64,000 bases of DNA from Bowmanella sp. JS7-9 (lineage in GTDB: Bacteria; Pseudomonadota; Gammaproteobacteria; Enterobacterales; Alteromonadaceae): assembly GCF_004329715.1 (NCBI RefSeq), contig NZ_JXSY01000026.1, positions 1-64,000 on the forward strand, given 5' to 3'. Both the position numbers and the translations under genes were made by a program. The number at the start of each line of letters is the position of its first letter. Within the stretch, counting starts at the first letter, position 1. Shown piece by piece: positions 1 through 9,561 of the stretch. The notes beneath the pieces were generated by a model, which saw only the letters and a program-made list of their open reading frames with translations, was not told the origin of the DNA and searched no databases.

Positions 1-131
1 GTTTGCGCAAGTTTTAAACAAGCTGATTATTTACCCGCCAAACACCTCTGTTTGTTTTGCATTCAAATTATTGGCTAAAGCTATTTAAATCAGTAAGATA
101 GCCTTGTATTTCTATTTCCGGATGTATTTTC

Positions 132-596
132 ATGGATTCTCCAAAATTTGTTTCAGCTCTTGTATTACTGGTTGTCGCAGCCATCGCCTATTTTATTAGT
201 GATAACTTTTTAACCCTTGCTCCAAGCGTAGCCATTGCCGTTGGCACTCTGCTGGGTGGCTTGACTGTTCTAGTGTTCTTCACTGTCGTGCCAGGCACCG
301 CAGCTATACCTGAACATATCACCGAAGAAGACAACAACGACGACAAAGTCACATTATATGTGGGTAACCTGCCTTATCGGGTAAATGAAGGTAATGTGGA
401 ACAGCTGTTTAGTCGCTTTAGCCGTGTGTACTCTGTACGTCTGATGCGTGACCGTAAAACCGGTAAACGTAAAGGATATGGATTTGTCGAAGTCGATAGC
501 ATGTCTGCGGAAAAAGCTATTGGCCAGCTCAATGACAGTACATTTGAAGACCGAACCCTGAAAGTTCGTCTCGCCAATCAAAAAGCCGCGGAATAA
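132..596 (+). CDS. Membrane-anchored RRM RNA-binding protein
   Basis: This 154-residue protein has two hydrophobic segments (about residues 6-22 and 31-53), an acidic linker (60-72), then one RNA recognition motif. The RNP2 motif LYVGNL is at 75-80 and the RNP1 motif KGYGFVEV at 114-121, both with the aromatic residues used to stack on RNA bases. Bacterial RRM proteins are usually small soluble single-domain proteins; here the domain is tethered to the inner membrane, most likely facing the cytoplasm. The RNA target is unknown. It stands alone, convergent with the next gene, and its stop codon lies in the loop of its own terminator. The domain call is firm; the cellular role is not known. Confidence 0.85.
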   Translation: MDSPKFVSALVLLVVAAIAYFISDNFLTLAPSVAIAVGTLLGGLTVLVFFTVVPGTAAIPEHITEEDNNDDKVTLYVGNLPYRVNEGNVEQLFSRFSRVYSVRLMRDRKTGKRKGYGFVEVDSMSAEKAIGQLNDSTFEDRTLKVRLANQKAAE

Positions 597-610
597 CCGC
601 GGCTTTTTTT
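581..610 (+). terminator. Intrinsic terminator of the RRM gene
   Basis: The arms GCCGCGG and CCGCGGC, flanked by A and T runs, form a hairpin with a 5-base loop followed by eight T. The TAA stop of the RRM gene (594-596) is inside the loop. The A run on the other side means it could also stop transcripts of the convergent gene. Confidence 0.85.
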
Positions 611-628
611 GTCACTCTATATAGGTAT

Positions 629-1894
629 TTAAGGTTGATTTGCCGACGCTGGCTGATTTAACTCTTCCAGCCTTTGCTTGTTAAACCCATTAAAGCGATT
701 AATTGCCGCGATAAGATCCGGCACTTGTACATCTTTCATCTGATTAATAATACCCGCTACCAGCGAGTCAAAGCTTTCCGGGCCAGACAGGGTTTTATCC
801 GCGCGCTCGGCTACATCGACCATTTGCGATAAATATTCAGCAATTGGGCGAATACGGTTCTCAATACTCTGTGGTTGCTGCTTTTCCTCTTTTAGCGACG
901 CTACGTCCTGGTAAGTTCGGGTTACCTGCGTCTGCTGCGTTTGGGTTAACTGCAACGCAAAGCTTGTCAGTGATTGCTCATCGAAACCAATCGATAAGGC
1001 TTTTTCAAACGCTTTATCTATATCACCGGCAAAAAACTCATCGGCAAGATCAGCCGTCTTTGCAACAAGATCGGCAATCGCAGTCAGTTCGTCCTCATTC
1101 AAATCGCCCTCTACGCTAAATTCAAAGCGCTTTGAAGCAGCCAGCACTGCATTGAATTCTGATGAGCGACTTGTCTCTGTCTCTGCGGGCTGTGGCGATG
1201 TTTCACCATTTTCATCAGCATTCTTTTGCTGATCACGCAATTGCTGGAATTGCACCGCCATACTGCGGATCGACTCGAAACTAATATTTACTTTGTCACC
1301 TTCTTTGGTTTCGATCGTTAACGAACCAGCCTGCAACTCGGAACTGGAGACGCTGAGACGTTCGGTGACAGACTGTTCACCAAAGATTTCTTTGCGCAGA
1401 TCATGCAATCCTTCCGTAATGCGCTGATGACTTTTAACAATGCCATTATCTATTTCATCGTTCATCAGGCCGGCCAGATCTTTGCGCGCCATTTTTATAC
1501 CTTTAGCAACGCCCGCCTCTGCCTGACCAAACATTTTTTCAAGTTCGGCATTATCTGCTCCCCCCGCTTTAGCACCACGAATAACGCCACCAACAAAGGA
1601 CAGTACGTTTTTGGCGATTTCTTCAAAATCAAACGCACTCTTGGTATCAGCGTTTTCAACCGGAACGGGTATCTTTAGTGATTTGTCCGAGACCTGCAGT
1701 GACTGCATTAGCGACGCGGATAATATTCTCGCTCCCATCACACTGGATGATTGCAAGCTTAACGTCGTCTGTTGCACCAATGTCGTGGCCGCCGGCAATG
1801 GTTCACGAGTTGCCACGTCATTCGTTTTAGTGGTTTGCGGCGCAGACTCTCGTGATTCAGGACGAGCAACGCCCTTAAGTTCACCTATATTCAT
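629..1894 (-). CDS. DUF5610-like hypothetical protein
   Basis: This 421-residue protein is hydrophilic and rich in Ala, Glu, Ser and Gln, with no signal peptide or membrane segment. The N-terminal 40 residues are low-complexity. Around residues 50-180 it has the pattern of the DUF5610 family (SVMGARIL-like and SFVGGVIRGAKAGG-like segments, then a helical region). The C-terminal half is predicted mostly helical. Proteins of this family occur in Alteromonadales and related marine groups and have no assigned function that I know of. It is monocistronic, between the RRM gene (convergent) and trmA (divergent). The family name is from memory of the motif, so it should be treated as probable. Confidence 0.65.
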   Translation of the reverse strand: MNIGELKGVARPESRESAPQTTKTNDVATREPLPAATTLVQQTTLSLQSSSVMGARILSASLMQSLQVSDKSLKIPVPVENADTKSAFDFEEIAKNVLSFVGGVIRGAKAGGADNAELEKMFGQAEAGVAKGIKMARKDLAGLMNDEIDNGIVKSHQRITEGLHDLRKEIFGEQSVTERLSVSSSELQAGSLTIETKEGDKVNISFESIRSMAVQFQQLRDQQKNADENGETSPQPAETETSRSSEFNAVLAASKRFEFSVEGDLNEDELTAIADLVAKTADLADEFFAGDIDKAFEKALSIGFDEQSLTSFALQLTQTQQTQVTRTYQDVASLKEEKQQPQSIENRIRPIAEYLSQMVDVAERADKTLSGPESFDSLVAGIINQMKDVQVPDLIAAINRFNGFNKQRLEELNQPASANQP

Positions 1895-2032
1895 AAATAA
1901 ATTCCTCTCAACCTCAACCGCTGTTATCGGCGCCTTTACTAAAAACTGTAGACTTTTTGTTCACTATTGATACTGGCAATTTAATCGAATGTCCGTAAAA
2001 TCTGCCCCCCAATTTTACGACAGGCTTATTGT

Positions 2033-3133
2033 ATGCGCGCAGATCAACTCTCTACTGACCTTTATCCAACTCAGCTCGAGGAAAAAGTTGCGCGGATCCG
2101 TGAGCAATTTGCCGGTTTTACGCAACTGTCTCCGGAAGTATTCACCTCTGAGCCAGCCCATTATCGCCAGCGGGCGGAATTTCGGGTTTGGCATGAGGGC
2201 GACGAGCTGTTTCACATCATGTTTGATGCGCACAGCAAAGAAAAATACCGGGTCGACCAATATCTGGCGGCAGACGAACGCATCAATCATGCCATGCAGG
2301 TCATTATTGACTACCTGCGCCCACGCCCAGCCCTGCGTAAAAAGCTATTTCAAATAGATTATTTGAGCACACTGAAGGGTGAATTACTGATTAGCCTTAT
2401 TTACCATCGTCAGCTAGATGAAGAATGGATAAACGAAGCAAAGCAATTAAAAGCTTACCTTAATCAATTTGGCGATACGCACCTGATCGGCCGTGCGCGG
2501 AAACAAAAGATAGTGCTGGATCAGGAGTTTGTGGTGGAGTCCTTACCTGTTGCTGGCAGGCACTATCAATTCAAGCAAATTGAAAACAGCTTTACCCAGC
2601 CTAATGCCGGGGTGAACAGCAAGATGATTGAGTGGGCACTGGATGTCACAGTGGATAACAAGGGTGATCTGCTGGAGTTGTACTGTGGCCTGGGTAACTT
2701 CTCATTGCCTCTGGCACAAAACTTTCGACGGGTGCTGGCAACCGAAATCAGCAAACCGTCAGTTGCGGCTGCACAATATAATATCGCCGCCAACAACATC
2801 GACAATGTGACAATTCTGCGCATGTCGAGCGAAGAATTCACGGCTGCAATTACCGGACAACAAACTTTCAGTCGCCTCGAAGGTATCGACTTGGCCAGTT
2901 ATCAGTGTGATACGATATTGGTTGACCCACCAAGAGCAGGCCTCGACGACGCGACGCTGGAGATGGTCAGTGGCTACCAGAATATTGTCTACATATCCTG
3001 TAACCCTGACACACTGGCAGACAATCTGGCAGTTTTGCAGCACACCCACGAGATCAAACGTTTTGCCCTGTTTGATCAGTTTCCTTACACCCACCACGTG
3101 GAAACCGGGGTTTATCTGGTGCGCAAAGCCTGA
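2033..3133 (+). CDS. trmA: tRNA (uracil-5-)-methyltransferase TrmA
   Basis: TrmA makes 5-methyluridine at position 54 of the tRNA T-loop using S-adenosylmethionine. The 366 residues match the E. coli enzyme length. Visible family marks are FTQPNAGVN (about 187-195), the SAM-binding [12 protein letters not shown] near residue 214, DPPRAGLDD near 301, the catalytic cysteine in SCNP at about 323, and the C-terminal HHVETG with the general-base glutamate. The start ATG follows a weak AGG. It ends 8 bases from the convergent fabR gene. I am confident in this call. Confidence 0.96.
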   Translation: MRADQLSTDLYPTQLEEKVARIREQFAGFTQLSPEVFTSEPAHYRQRAEFRVWHEGDELFHIMFDAHSKEKYRVDQYLAADERINHAMQVIIDYLRPRPALRKKLFQIDYLSTLKGELLISLIYHRQLDEEWINEAKQLKAYLNQFGDTHLIGRARKQKIVLDQEFVVESLPVAGRHYQFKQIENSFTQPNAGVNSKMIEWALDVTVDNKGDLLELYCGLGNFSLPLAQNFRRVLATEISKPSVAAAQYNIAANNIDNVTILRMSSEEFTAAITGQQTFSRLEGIDLASYQCDTILVDPPRAGLDDATLEMVSGYQNIVYISCNPDTLADNLAVLQHTHEIKRFALFDQFPYTHHVETGVYLVRKA

Positions 3134-3141
3134 GTCCGAGG

Positions 3142-3735
3142 TTATTTAAACGCTGCGGCGCCGATGGCGATAATTCGTAACTGGCGGATTAATTGATCTG
3201 CCAATTGTTGGCGCTGTAGTTTATTCATATCGATCACGTCGGCCCCGGCGGCAAATACCAGCTTGACCATGGCATCGGCCTGTAATGCTGCGATTTCCTC
3301 ACTGAGCTGGGTATGGGTTTCGATATAATCGGTCAGCTCCAGAGTGAAGTGCTTAATCTCGCGGGCAACCGCATCCCGAAACGCAATGGATGTGCCAGAG
3401 CGTTCACGTAACAGCAGTCGAAAAGCATTGGCGTTTGCAGTGACAAACTCCAAAAACGTAGTCACCGAGACTTTTATGACGTCACCGCCACTTTCAATCC
3501 GTTGTCTTGCCTGACGCATGAGCTGACGCAGTGCCAGGCCGCCTTCATCCACCAGTGTAAGTCCGAGCTCATCCATATCCGCAAAGTGCCGGTAAAACGA
3601 GGTTGGGGCAATGCCCGCTTCACGGGCGACTTCACGTAAGCTGATACTGGACAGACTGCGCTCCTCACTGAGCAAATTAAACGCTGCATTTATTATGGCG
3701 TGACGGGTGCGACGTTTTTGTTCCTGACGGTTCAT
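3142..3735 (-). CDS. fabR: HTH-type repressor of unsaturated fatty acid synthesis, FabR-like
   Basis: This is a TetR-family regulator of 197 residues. The N-terminal helix-turn-helix (about 26-52) includes [20 protein letters not shown], which is very close to FabR of enterobacteria and vibrios. FabR senses the saturated/unsaturated acyl thioester balance and represses unsaturated fatty acid genes. The gene is divergent from an acyl desaturase whose promoter region carries an AGCGTACA-N2-TGTAAGCT palindrome, close to the known FabR operator, which supports the assignment. It is slightly shorter than E. coli FabR. The DesT-type name used in Pseudomonas is an alternative for the same kind of regulator. 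Confidence 0.88.
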   Translation of the reverse strand: MNRQEQKRRTRHAIINAAFNLLSEERSLSSISLREVAREAGIAPTSFYRHFADMDELGLTLVDEGGLALRQLMRQARQRIESGGDVIKVSVTTFLEFVTANANAFRLLLRERSGTSIAFRDAVAREIKHFTLELTDYIETHTQLSEEIAALQADAMVKLVFAAGADVIDMNKLQRQQLADQLIRQLRIIAIGAAAFK

Positions 3736-3857
3736 GTAATTTTTTGATTATTAACCTTATCAGTAGTTTACCGCTAATTATCCACGGTTCACAGCAATAC
3801 TGCACAATGGGGTATACACTTGTTACCTTATGAATTAAGACAAACTGTGCTTTTCGC

Positions 3858-3886
3858 TTGTTTAAATGCCCCGGCTAATTTAAATT
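3858..3886 (+). promoter_or_regulatory. Predicted sigma-70 promoter of the desaturase gene
   Basis: TTGTTT (3858-3863) and TAAATT (3881-3886) are spaced by 17 bases. The predicted transcript start falls inside the FabR-type palindrome, so repressor binding would block initiation. The boxes are weak matches, so this is an inference. Confidence 0.5.
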
Positions 3887-3904
3887 AGCGTACAGTTGTA
3901 AGCT
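3887..3904 (+). promoter_or_regulatory. FabR-type operator
   Basis: AGCGTACAGTTGTAAGCT is a near-palindrome (AGC-TACA / TGTA-GCT) matching the FabR operator pattern AGCGTACA-N2-TGTTCGCT known in E. coli. It lies 13 bases before the desaturase ATG and in the intergenic space shared with fabR. Confidence 0.75.
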
Positions 3905-3917
3905 GTAATTTTTTACC

Positions 3918-5039
3918 ATGCAAAAACCCAAAATTATCTTCATTAACGTTTTACTGTTTTCACTCACCGGGCTCGCTGCGCTATTTCTGGTCCCTATTGA
4001 AGCCATCATGCATGGCATCGACTGGAAAGAATGGTTGGCTTTCGTCCTGTTGGCCGGCTACGCAGGTATGTCGATTACCGCAGGGTATCACCGTTTATGG
4101 TCACACAAGGCCTATCAGGCGCACCCTGCCATCCGTTTTATTTTCGCGTTAGGCGGTGCACTGGCTTTGCAAAACAGTGCGCTGCACTGGTCTTCCGATC
4201 ACCGTGTACACCACAAACATGTGGATGACATCGACAAAGATCCGTATAGCATTCGCCGTGGATTCTGGTTTGCACATATTGGCTGGATGTTGCGTGAGTA
4301 TCAGGCAAACCGTTACAGCGATTACGCCAACTGTCGGGACTTGCAAAAAGACGCCATCGTCATGTGGCAACATAAATATTACCTGCCACTGGTAATAGTG
4401 ATGAACATCGGCCTGCCAGTTGTGCTTGGCTGGTTGAATGGTGATGTCTGGGGAATGTTCCTGATGGCTGGGGTGTTGCGTCTGGTGTTTTCACATCACG
4501 TCACATTTCTGATCAATTCTGCCGCACATATGTGGGGTAAACGTACATACACAGAAGATAACACCGCACGAGACAACGGCGTATTGGCGCTATTCACCTA
4601 TGGCGAGGGTTATCACAACTTTCACCATAAGTTTGAATATGATTATCGCAACGGAATTCAGTGGTGGCATTACGACCCGACCAAATGGCTGATTGCGGTC
4701 TTAGCGAAAATGGGATTGGCGACTGGCCTGCGTCGCTGCCCGCAAGAGAAAATTGAACAGGCAATTGCCAGTATGCAGCTTAAACAATACGAACAGCAGT
4801 TATCTCAGCTACCGAATGCCGACGAGTTGCTGGCTCGGTTACATGCAGAATATGACGCGCTGATTGAGCGTATCGGTGCCTACTATGACACCCGCAAACG
4901 CCTGCTGGAAATCAAACGCAAGCAACTGTTGCGAGCGTACGACAAATTCGATTTAGATATGCATTACCGTGAACTGAAAATGCAACTCCAGGTGCAGCGC
5001 TATAAATGGGCGCAATTTGGCAAACTTACCTGCGCCTGA
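3918..5039 (+). CDS. Delta-9 acyl (acyl-CoA/phospholipid) fatty acid desaturase
   Basis: This is an integral-membrane di-iron desaturase of 373 residues that introduces a double bond into saturated acyl chains using oxygen. The three histidine clusters are present: HRLWSH near residue 57, HRVHHKH near 94 and HNFHH near 232. Hydrophobic segments lie at about 8-27, 33-52 and 155-195. The C-terminal 100 residues form a charged, helical extension typical of bacterial DesC/DesB-like enzymes. The gene is divergent from fabR and preceded by a FabR-type operator, which suggests it supplies monounsaturated fatty acids when synthesis by FabA/FabB is insufficient or in the cold. No good ribosome binding site is visible before the ATG. 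Confidence 0.9.
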   Translation: MQKPKIIFINVLLFSLTGLAALFLVPIEAIMHGIDWKEWLAFVLLAGYAGMSITAGYHRLWSHKAYQAHPAIRFIFALGGALALQNSALHWSSDHRVHHKHVDDIDKDPYSIRRGFWFAHIGWMLREYQANRYSDYANCRDLQKDAIVMWQHKYYLPLVIVMNIGLPVVLGWLNGDVWGMFLMAGVLRLVFSHHVTFLINSAAHMWGKRTYTEDNTARDNGVLALFTYGEGYHNFHHKFEYDYRNGIQWWHYDPTKWLIAVLAKMGLATGLRRCPQEKIEQAIASMQLKQYEQQLSQLPNADELLARLHAEYDALIERIGAYYDTRKRLLEIKRKQLLRAYDKFDLDMHYRELKMQLQVQRYKWAQFGKLTCA

Positions 5040-5045
5040 CTACCC

Positions 5046-5069
5046 AGCCCGCGATTGCGGGCTTTTTTA
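5046..5069 (+). terminator. Intrinsic terminator after the desaturase gene
   Basis: AGCCCGC and GCGGGCT arms with a GATT loop, followed by TTTTTAT. Confidence 0.88.
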
Positions 5070-5139
5070 TTTTGTGCTGATTATTTTTTCCCCGATGAAT
5101 CCTGCTAATATCATTAAAACTATGATTTTATTGGCTTTT

Positions 5140-5152
5140 GGAGTTTACCGTG
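5140..5152 (+). promoter_or_regulatory. Ribosome binding site that fixes the sthA start at GTG
   Basis: GGAG at 5140-5143 is six bases before GTG at 5150. The upstream in-frame TTG (5138) overlaps this Shine-Dalgarno sequence and so is unlikely to be used. Confidence 0.7.
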
Positions 5153-6580
5153 GGCAAGAGTTCGGCAAAAAAGAATAATAAAACCTCTTACCAGTATGAT
5201 GCCATCGTAATAGGTACCGGCCCGGGCGGGGAAGGTGTAGCGATGCAACTGGCCAAAGCCGGCAAACAGGTTGCCGTGATTGAGCGCTACGATATGGTCG
5301 GTGGTGGTTGCACCCATTGGGGGACTATTCCGTCCAAGGCGCTGCGCCAGTCTGCTTCACGCTTGATTGAATACAACGCCAATCCACTCTTTAACGATGG
5401 CAACAATAACCGTCATTTGTCTTTTCAGGAAATGCTCGCCCACGCCAGTGCCGTGATCCGTAAGCAAACCAATTTACGCGGTGGTTTTTATCAGCGTAAC
5501 CATGTAACAGTAGTACATGGCGAAGCCGCCTTCGTCGACGCCCATCATTTGCAGGTAAAACGCAATGATGGCTCACTGGATATGCTAAGCGCTGAATTTA
5601 TTATTATCGCTACAGGCTCACGTCCCTATACGCCAGCGGACATCGATTTCAGCCATCCGAGAATTTACAACAGCGATACAATCCTATCGCTTAACCATGA
5701 TCCAAAGTCGATCATTATTTATGGCGCAGGGGTTATCGGCACTGAATACGCATCGATTTTCCGCGGGCTGGGCGCCAAGGTTGATCTGGTCAATATGCGC
5801 GATCGACTGTTGTCGTTTCTGGATGCAGAAATTTCTGATGCGCTCAGCTATCACCTTTGGAATAACGGTACCGTCATTCGTCACAATGAAACCTACACCA
5901 GTGTCGAGGGACGCGATGATTGCGTGGTAATGAATCTCGACTCAGGCAAACGCATGCGTGCCGATTGCTTACTGTTTGCCAATGGCCGAACAGGCAATAC
6001 CGACATGCTCAATCTGGAGGCTATTGGCTTACAAGCAGACTCGCGCGGCCAGATAAAAGTCAATGAACATTATCAAACGACGGTCAGCAATATCTATGCA
6101 GTCGGCGATGTGATCGGTTATCCAAGTCTTGCCTCTGCAGCCTACAATCAGGGGCGTTTTGCCGCAGAAGCCATCCTTAATGGCCAGTGTGATAAAGCCT
6201 TGGTAGAAGATATTCCAACCGGGATTTACACGATTCCGGAAATCAGTTCTGTGGGTAAAACCGAGCATGAGCTCACCGCCCTGAAAATCCCTTATGAGGT
6301 AGGCCGCGCCCAATTTAAACATTTAGCGCGCGCACAAATCGCCAACACATTGGTTGGTAGCCTGAAAATCTTATTCCACCGCGAAACCAAGGCAGTTCTG
6401 GGCATCCACTGCTTCGGTGAACGCGCGTCCGAGATTGTGCATATCGGTCAGGCTATCATGCAGCAAAAAGGTGAAGGCAATACCATTGAATACTTTATTA
6501 ATAACACCTTTAACTACCCAACTATGGCAGAGGCTTACCGGGTGGCCGCTCTCAATGGTTTGAATCGTTTATTTGACTGA
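5150..6580 (+). CDS. sthA: Soluble pyridine nucleotide transhydrogenase SthA
   Basis: This flavoprotein of about 476 residues transfers hydride between NADPH and NAD+ and balances the two pools. It has the dinucleotide-binding GTGPGGEG near the N-terminus and a [16 protein letters not shown] segment that keeps only one of the two redox cysteines of related disulfide reductases, which is a mark of SthA. The second Rossmann motif [13 protein letters not shown] and a C-terminal dimerisation domain follow. The GTG at 5150 is preferred because GGAG lies six bases upstream. The stop overlaps the next gene by one base (TGATG), which suggests translational coupling. Confidence 0.95.
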   Translation: MGKSSAKKNNKTSYQYDAIVIGTGPGGEGVAMQLAKAGKQVAVIERYDMVGGGCTHWGTIPSKALRQSASRLIEYNANPLFNDGNNNRHLSFQEMLAHASAVIRKQTNLRGGFYQRNHVTVVHGEAAFVDAHHLQVKRNDGSLDMLSAEFIIIATGSRPYTPADIDFSHPRIYNSDTILSLNHDPKSIIIYGAGVIGTEYASIFRGLGAKVDLVNMRDRLLSFLDAEISDALSYHLWNNGTVIRHNETYTSVEGRDDCVVMNLDSGKRMRADCLLFANGRTGNTDMLNLEAIGLQADSRGQIKVNEHYQTTVSNIYAVGDVIGYPSLASAAYNQGRFAAEAILNGQCDKALVEDIPTGIYTIPEISSVGKTEHELTALKIPYEVGRAQFKHLARAQIANTLVGSLKILFHRETKAVLGIHCFGERASEIVHIGQAIMQQKGEGNTIEYFINNTFNYPTMAEAYRVAALNGLNRLFD

Positions 6581-7152
6581 TGCAACAGCTACTTAAGGAA
6601 ATTCACCAGTGTCAAACGTGTGCAGGTGAATTGCCCTTTTCTCCTCAACCGATTATTCAGTTAGATCCAAAAGCATCCATACTGATTATTGGCCACGCCC
6701 CGGGCATGGCGGCACATAAGTCGGCAACTCCCTGGCGAGACCCATCGGGGGTCAGATTGCGTGATTGGATGGGTATCAGCGAGCAGCAATTTTATGATGC
6801 TAGTCAGGTGGCGATTATGCCGATGGGATTTTGCTATCCGGGCAAAGGGCGTAGTGGCGACCTGCCACCACGTAAGGAGTGCGCGCCACAGTGGCACAAC
6901 AGGACCCTGGCGAAGTTACCTAACGTTAAATTGACGCTGATTATTGGCAGCTATGCGCAAGCCTATTATCTTGGAAATGCCTCCTCACTGACAGATAAGG
7001 TAAAAAGCGCTGCACAGTTTTTGCCAGCCAACTTTCCACTCCCCCATCCTTCACCGCGCAATAATTTGTGGCTAGCAAGACATCCATGGTTTGAACGGGA
7101 CATCCTGCCAACCTTGCGTGCTAACGTGCAGTCGGCGTTAGGTAATATTTAG
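6580..7152 (+). CDS. Uracil-DNA glycosylase family protein (Fe-S, family-4-like)
   Basis: This 190-residue protein has the family-4 uracil-DNA glycosylase layout. The GHAPGMAAH segment near residue 38 replaces the usual GEAPG motif, and HPSPRN near residue 146 corresponds to the C-terminal substrate-contact motif. Four cysteines, C11, C14, C85 and C101 (CQTC, FCYPG and KECAPQW), are placed as in enzymes that bind a 4Fe-4S cluster. Such enzymes remove uracil from DNA. The motif-1 acidic residue found in active family-4 enzymes is not obvious, so substrate and activity are uncertain. It is co-transcribed with sthA and its 3' end overlaps the convergent EAL gene by 15 bases. Confidence 0.75.
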   Translation: MQQLLKEIHQCQTCAGELPFSPQPIIQLDPKASILIIGHAPGMAAHKSATPWRDPSGVRLRDWMGISEQQFYDASQVAIMPMGFCYPGKGRSGDLPPRKECAPQWHNRTLAKLPNVKLTLIIGSYAQAYYLGNASSLTDKVKSAAQFLPANFPLPHPSPRNNLWLARHPWFERDILPTLRANVQSALGNI

Positions 7153-9387
7153 CGGCTGGTAATTTGCAATGTAATCCAGCAGTTGGTCGAACGGCATAGG
7201 TTTGGCATACAGGAAGCCCTGCGCCTCATCACACCCCAGATCGCGGATATAATGAACTTGCTCAGGGTTCTCCACCCCTTCAGCAATGGTCTCCAGACCG
7301 AGACGTTTCGCCAGCGTAACAATTGTGTCAGCAATAAATGCCGAGCTTTTCACATGCCCGACATCCTTAAGAAACGCTCTGTCGACCTTTAACCTATCCA
7401 ACGGCAAACTTTGCAGATAACTCATCGATGAAAACCCGGTACCGAAATCGTCAATGGCGATACGGATCCCGAAATTTTTCAGCGTGGTTAATGAGTCTAC
7501 AACGATTTTAGGTTCATCCATGGCCACACTTTCGGTAATTTCCAGCTCCAGCTGCGCCGGTTCGACACCATGCTGACTGATAATATGTTTTACCAGCGGC
7601 ACAAAATCCGGATCGCGGAACTGCGGCACCGATATATTTACCGCCATACGTAGCCCTTCGTAGCCCTTTTTATTCAGCTCTACCAGACGACGACAAGCTT
7701 CTTCCAACACCCAATAACCAATGTCCACAATTAGCCCGGTATACTCAGCCAGCGGGATAAACACGGCGGGCGAAATATAATTACCATTGCCCTCAGGCCA
7801 GCGCAGTAATGCTTCCATACCAATTACAGATTCGTCTTTGAGGCTTATCTGCGGTTGGAACCATAGCTCTAGCTTGCGTGCAGTAAAATCGGTACGTAAT
7901 TTACGCATCATGGCCAGCCGCTCATAGGTGTGCTGCTCCATGTCGGCCGCGTAATATTCAAAGTTGCTGCTGGCACTTTTCTTGGCACGATTCAACGCGA
8001 TATTTGCCTGCTTAATCAGGGTCAGACCATCCGCCTGATCATCACGCACCCGAGTCAGGCCAATGGCAGCGTTGACTTGAATAAGCTGGTCGCCAGCTTC
8101 AAATGCCACTTTAAACAGATCGTTGATTACACTCGGGTTGACGTCCTGATCCAGACCAATCAAACCAAACACATCGGCCCCAATCCGCCCCTTGCCAACG
8201 CTGGGCGGTAAACGGGACAACAAACGCGTTGCTACGGCTATCAACAGCTGGTTGCCCACTTCCTGCCCCAGACCATCGTTAATATCAGCAAAATGGCTTA
8301 AGTCAATTAGTGCCGCGACGCGATTTTCACCGCTTTGACTGGTGTCACGCATCGCATCGAGCATATTGATAAATTCATTACGGTTAGGCAGCTTAGTCAG
8401 ACTGTCACGGTAAGCCGCTAACTTTAACTCGTGGAACAGCCGGGCATTTTCGTAGCCTACTGCCACGCTGGATAAAAACACCTGAAGTAAGTCTTTTTCA
8501 ACATTTTCAATACCGTGTCCTGAGCGAATAAATACCGCCGCTTCGTGACCGGCAGCACTCATATACAACACAGTAAAGCTTGGTTGGAAAATGTGCTCTT
8601 TTTGCAACAAACACTGAATCACGTTGTGAATAATCACCGAGTCATGCATGACTTCCAAACGCTGGTTGATGTACTGGGCGTACTCACCGGCCGCCCCAAG
8701 CACATAAACACCATTGTCATCGCGATCCAACAATGAGCCGGCACGTGCACACACCAGGCCTGCCGCATCCAAACCGATTAATGAACTGATTTGCGTGACG
8801 ACCCCTTCGCAATAATCTCTGACCGAATGCTCTTCCAGCAGGTTAGCGGCTGATTCGATGACTTTACGTAGCCCACGACGGTTTTGGTTGATGGTAACAA
8901 TCTGGCGATAAGAACGAATCGACGCGATCACTGTGGTTAACAAGCGACCCCGGGTTAACTCAGTTTTGGTCTTGTAGTCGTTAATGTCATAGTCTTTGAT
9001 GACGCTTTCTTCCGGCGCGTAACCTGGCTGGCCAGTACGTAAAATAATACGGGGCTCTTCCAGACGCATTTCGCGGCGCATGGTTCTGACCAGAGTCAAA
9101 CCTGCGTCGTCGGTTTCCATGACTACGTCAAGCAGAATAATCGCCAGTGAATTGCCATATTCCTGTAAAAACTCCAGCGCTTCATGGGCACTGTAGGCAT
9201 GCAAAAAGCGCAACGGCCGTCCGGCAACGTCTACGTTAGACAATGCCAACCGGGTGACCGAATGAATTTCCTCATCATCATCAACAATCAGTATGTTCCA
9301 GAAATTCTCATCCGCGTGCTTACTGGCGGGTAAGTCATCATCATCCAGAAAAACTAATACATCGTCATCGTTTTCATGAGTCGTCAT
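7138..9387 (-). CDS. Response regulator with DUF3369, degenerate GGDEF and EAL domains
   Basis: This 749-residue cytoplasmic protein carries a receiver domain (about 30-150, with the phosphoacceptor aspartate in LLDVVMETDDAG). A DUF3369 sensor-like domain (about 165-310), a GGDEF domain (about 320-475) and an EAL domain (about 490-740) follow. The GGDEF signature is GADVF, so cyclase activity is unlikely. The EAL domain keeps EALLRW, VNIS, EITES, DDFGTGFSS and AEGVE, so it is probably an active cyclic-di-GMP phosphodiesterase controlled by phosphorylation. No partner kinase is adjacent, so it is an orphan regulator here. The acidic N-terminus (runs of D) is unusual but seen in this subfamily. 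Confidence 0.9.
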   Translation of the reverse strand: MTTHENDDDVLVFLDDDDLPASKHADENFWNILIVDDDEEIHSVTRLALSNVDVAGRPLRFLHAYSAHEALEFLQEYGNSLAIILLDVVMETDDAGLTLVRTMRREMRLEEPRIILRTGQPGYAPEESVIKDYDINDYKTKTELTRGRLLTTVIASIRSYRQIVTINQNRRGLRKVIESAANLLEEHSVRDYCEGVVTQISSLIGLDAAGLVCARAGSLLDRDDNGVYVLGAAGEYAQYINQRLEVMHDSVIIHNVIQCLLQKEHIFQPSFTVLYMSAAGHEAAVFIRSGHGIENVEKDLLQVFLSSVAVGYENARLFHELKLAAYRDSLTKLPNRNEFINMLDAMRDTSQSGENRVAALIDLSHFADINDGLGQEVGNQLLIAVATRLLSRLPPSVGKGRIGADVFGLIGLDQDVNPSVINDLFKVAFEAGDQLIQVNAAIGLTRVRDDQADGLTLIKQANIALNRAKKSASSNFEYYAADMEQHTYERLAMMRKLRTDFTARKLELWFQPQISLKDESVIGMEALLRWPEGNGNYISPAVFIPLAEYTGLIVDIGYWVLEEACRRLVELNKKGYEGLRMAVNISVPQFRDPDFVPLVKHIISQHGVEPAQLELEITESVAMDEPKIVVDSLTTLKNFGIRIAIDDFGTGFSSMSYLQSLPLDRLKVDRAFLKDVGHVKSSAFIADTIVTLAKRLGLETIAEGVENPEQVHYIRDLGCDEAQGFLYAKPMPFDQLLDYIANYQPLNIT

Positions 9388-9525
9388 TTACAGGGAGATC
9401 CTAATTTATCAGGCGCGAACCGCATTGCGCATAACTTCGAAACCTTACTCATTCGGCGTAAGTTTTTTCTTACCTTACATGTTTAGCAGGGAACTTGCAC
9501 ACCTGCTCAACTATGACGAAAAATA

Positions 9526-9560
9526 TTGAAATAAAAAAGAAAAAAGGCGCAACGCGCCTT
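9526..9560 (-). terminator. Intrinsic terminator of the cysJIH operon
   Basis: On the minus strand, AAGGCGC-GTT-GCGCCTT is followed by a long T-rich tract. It starts one base after the cysH stop. Confidence 0.88.
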
Positions 9561-9561
9561 G

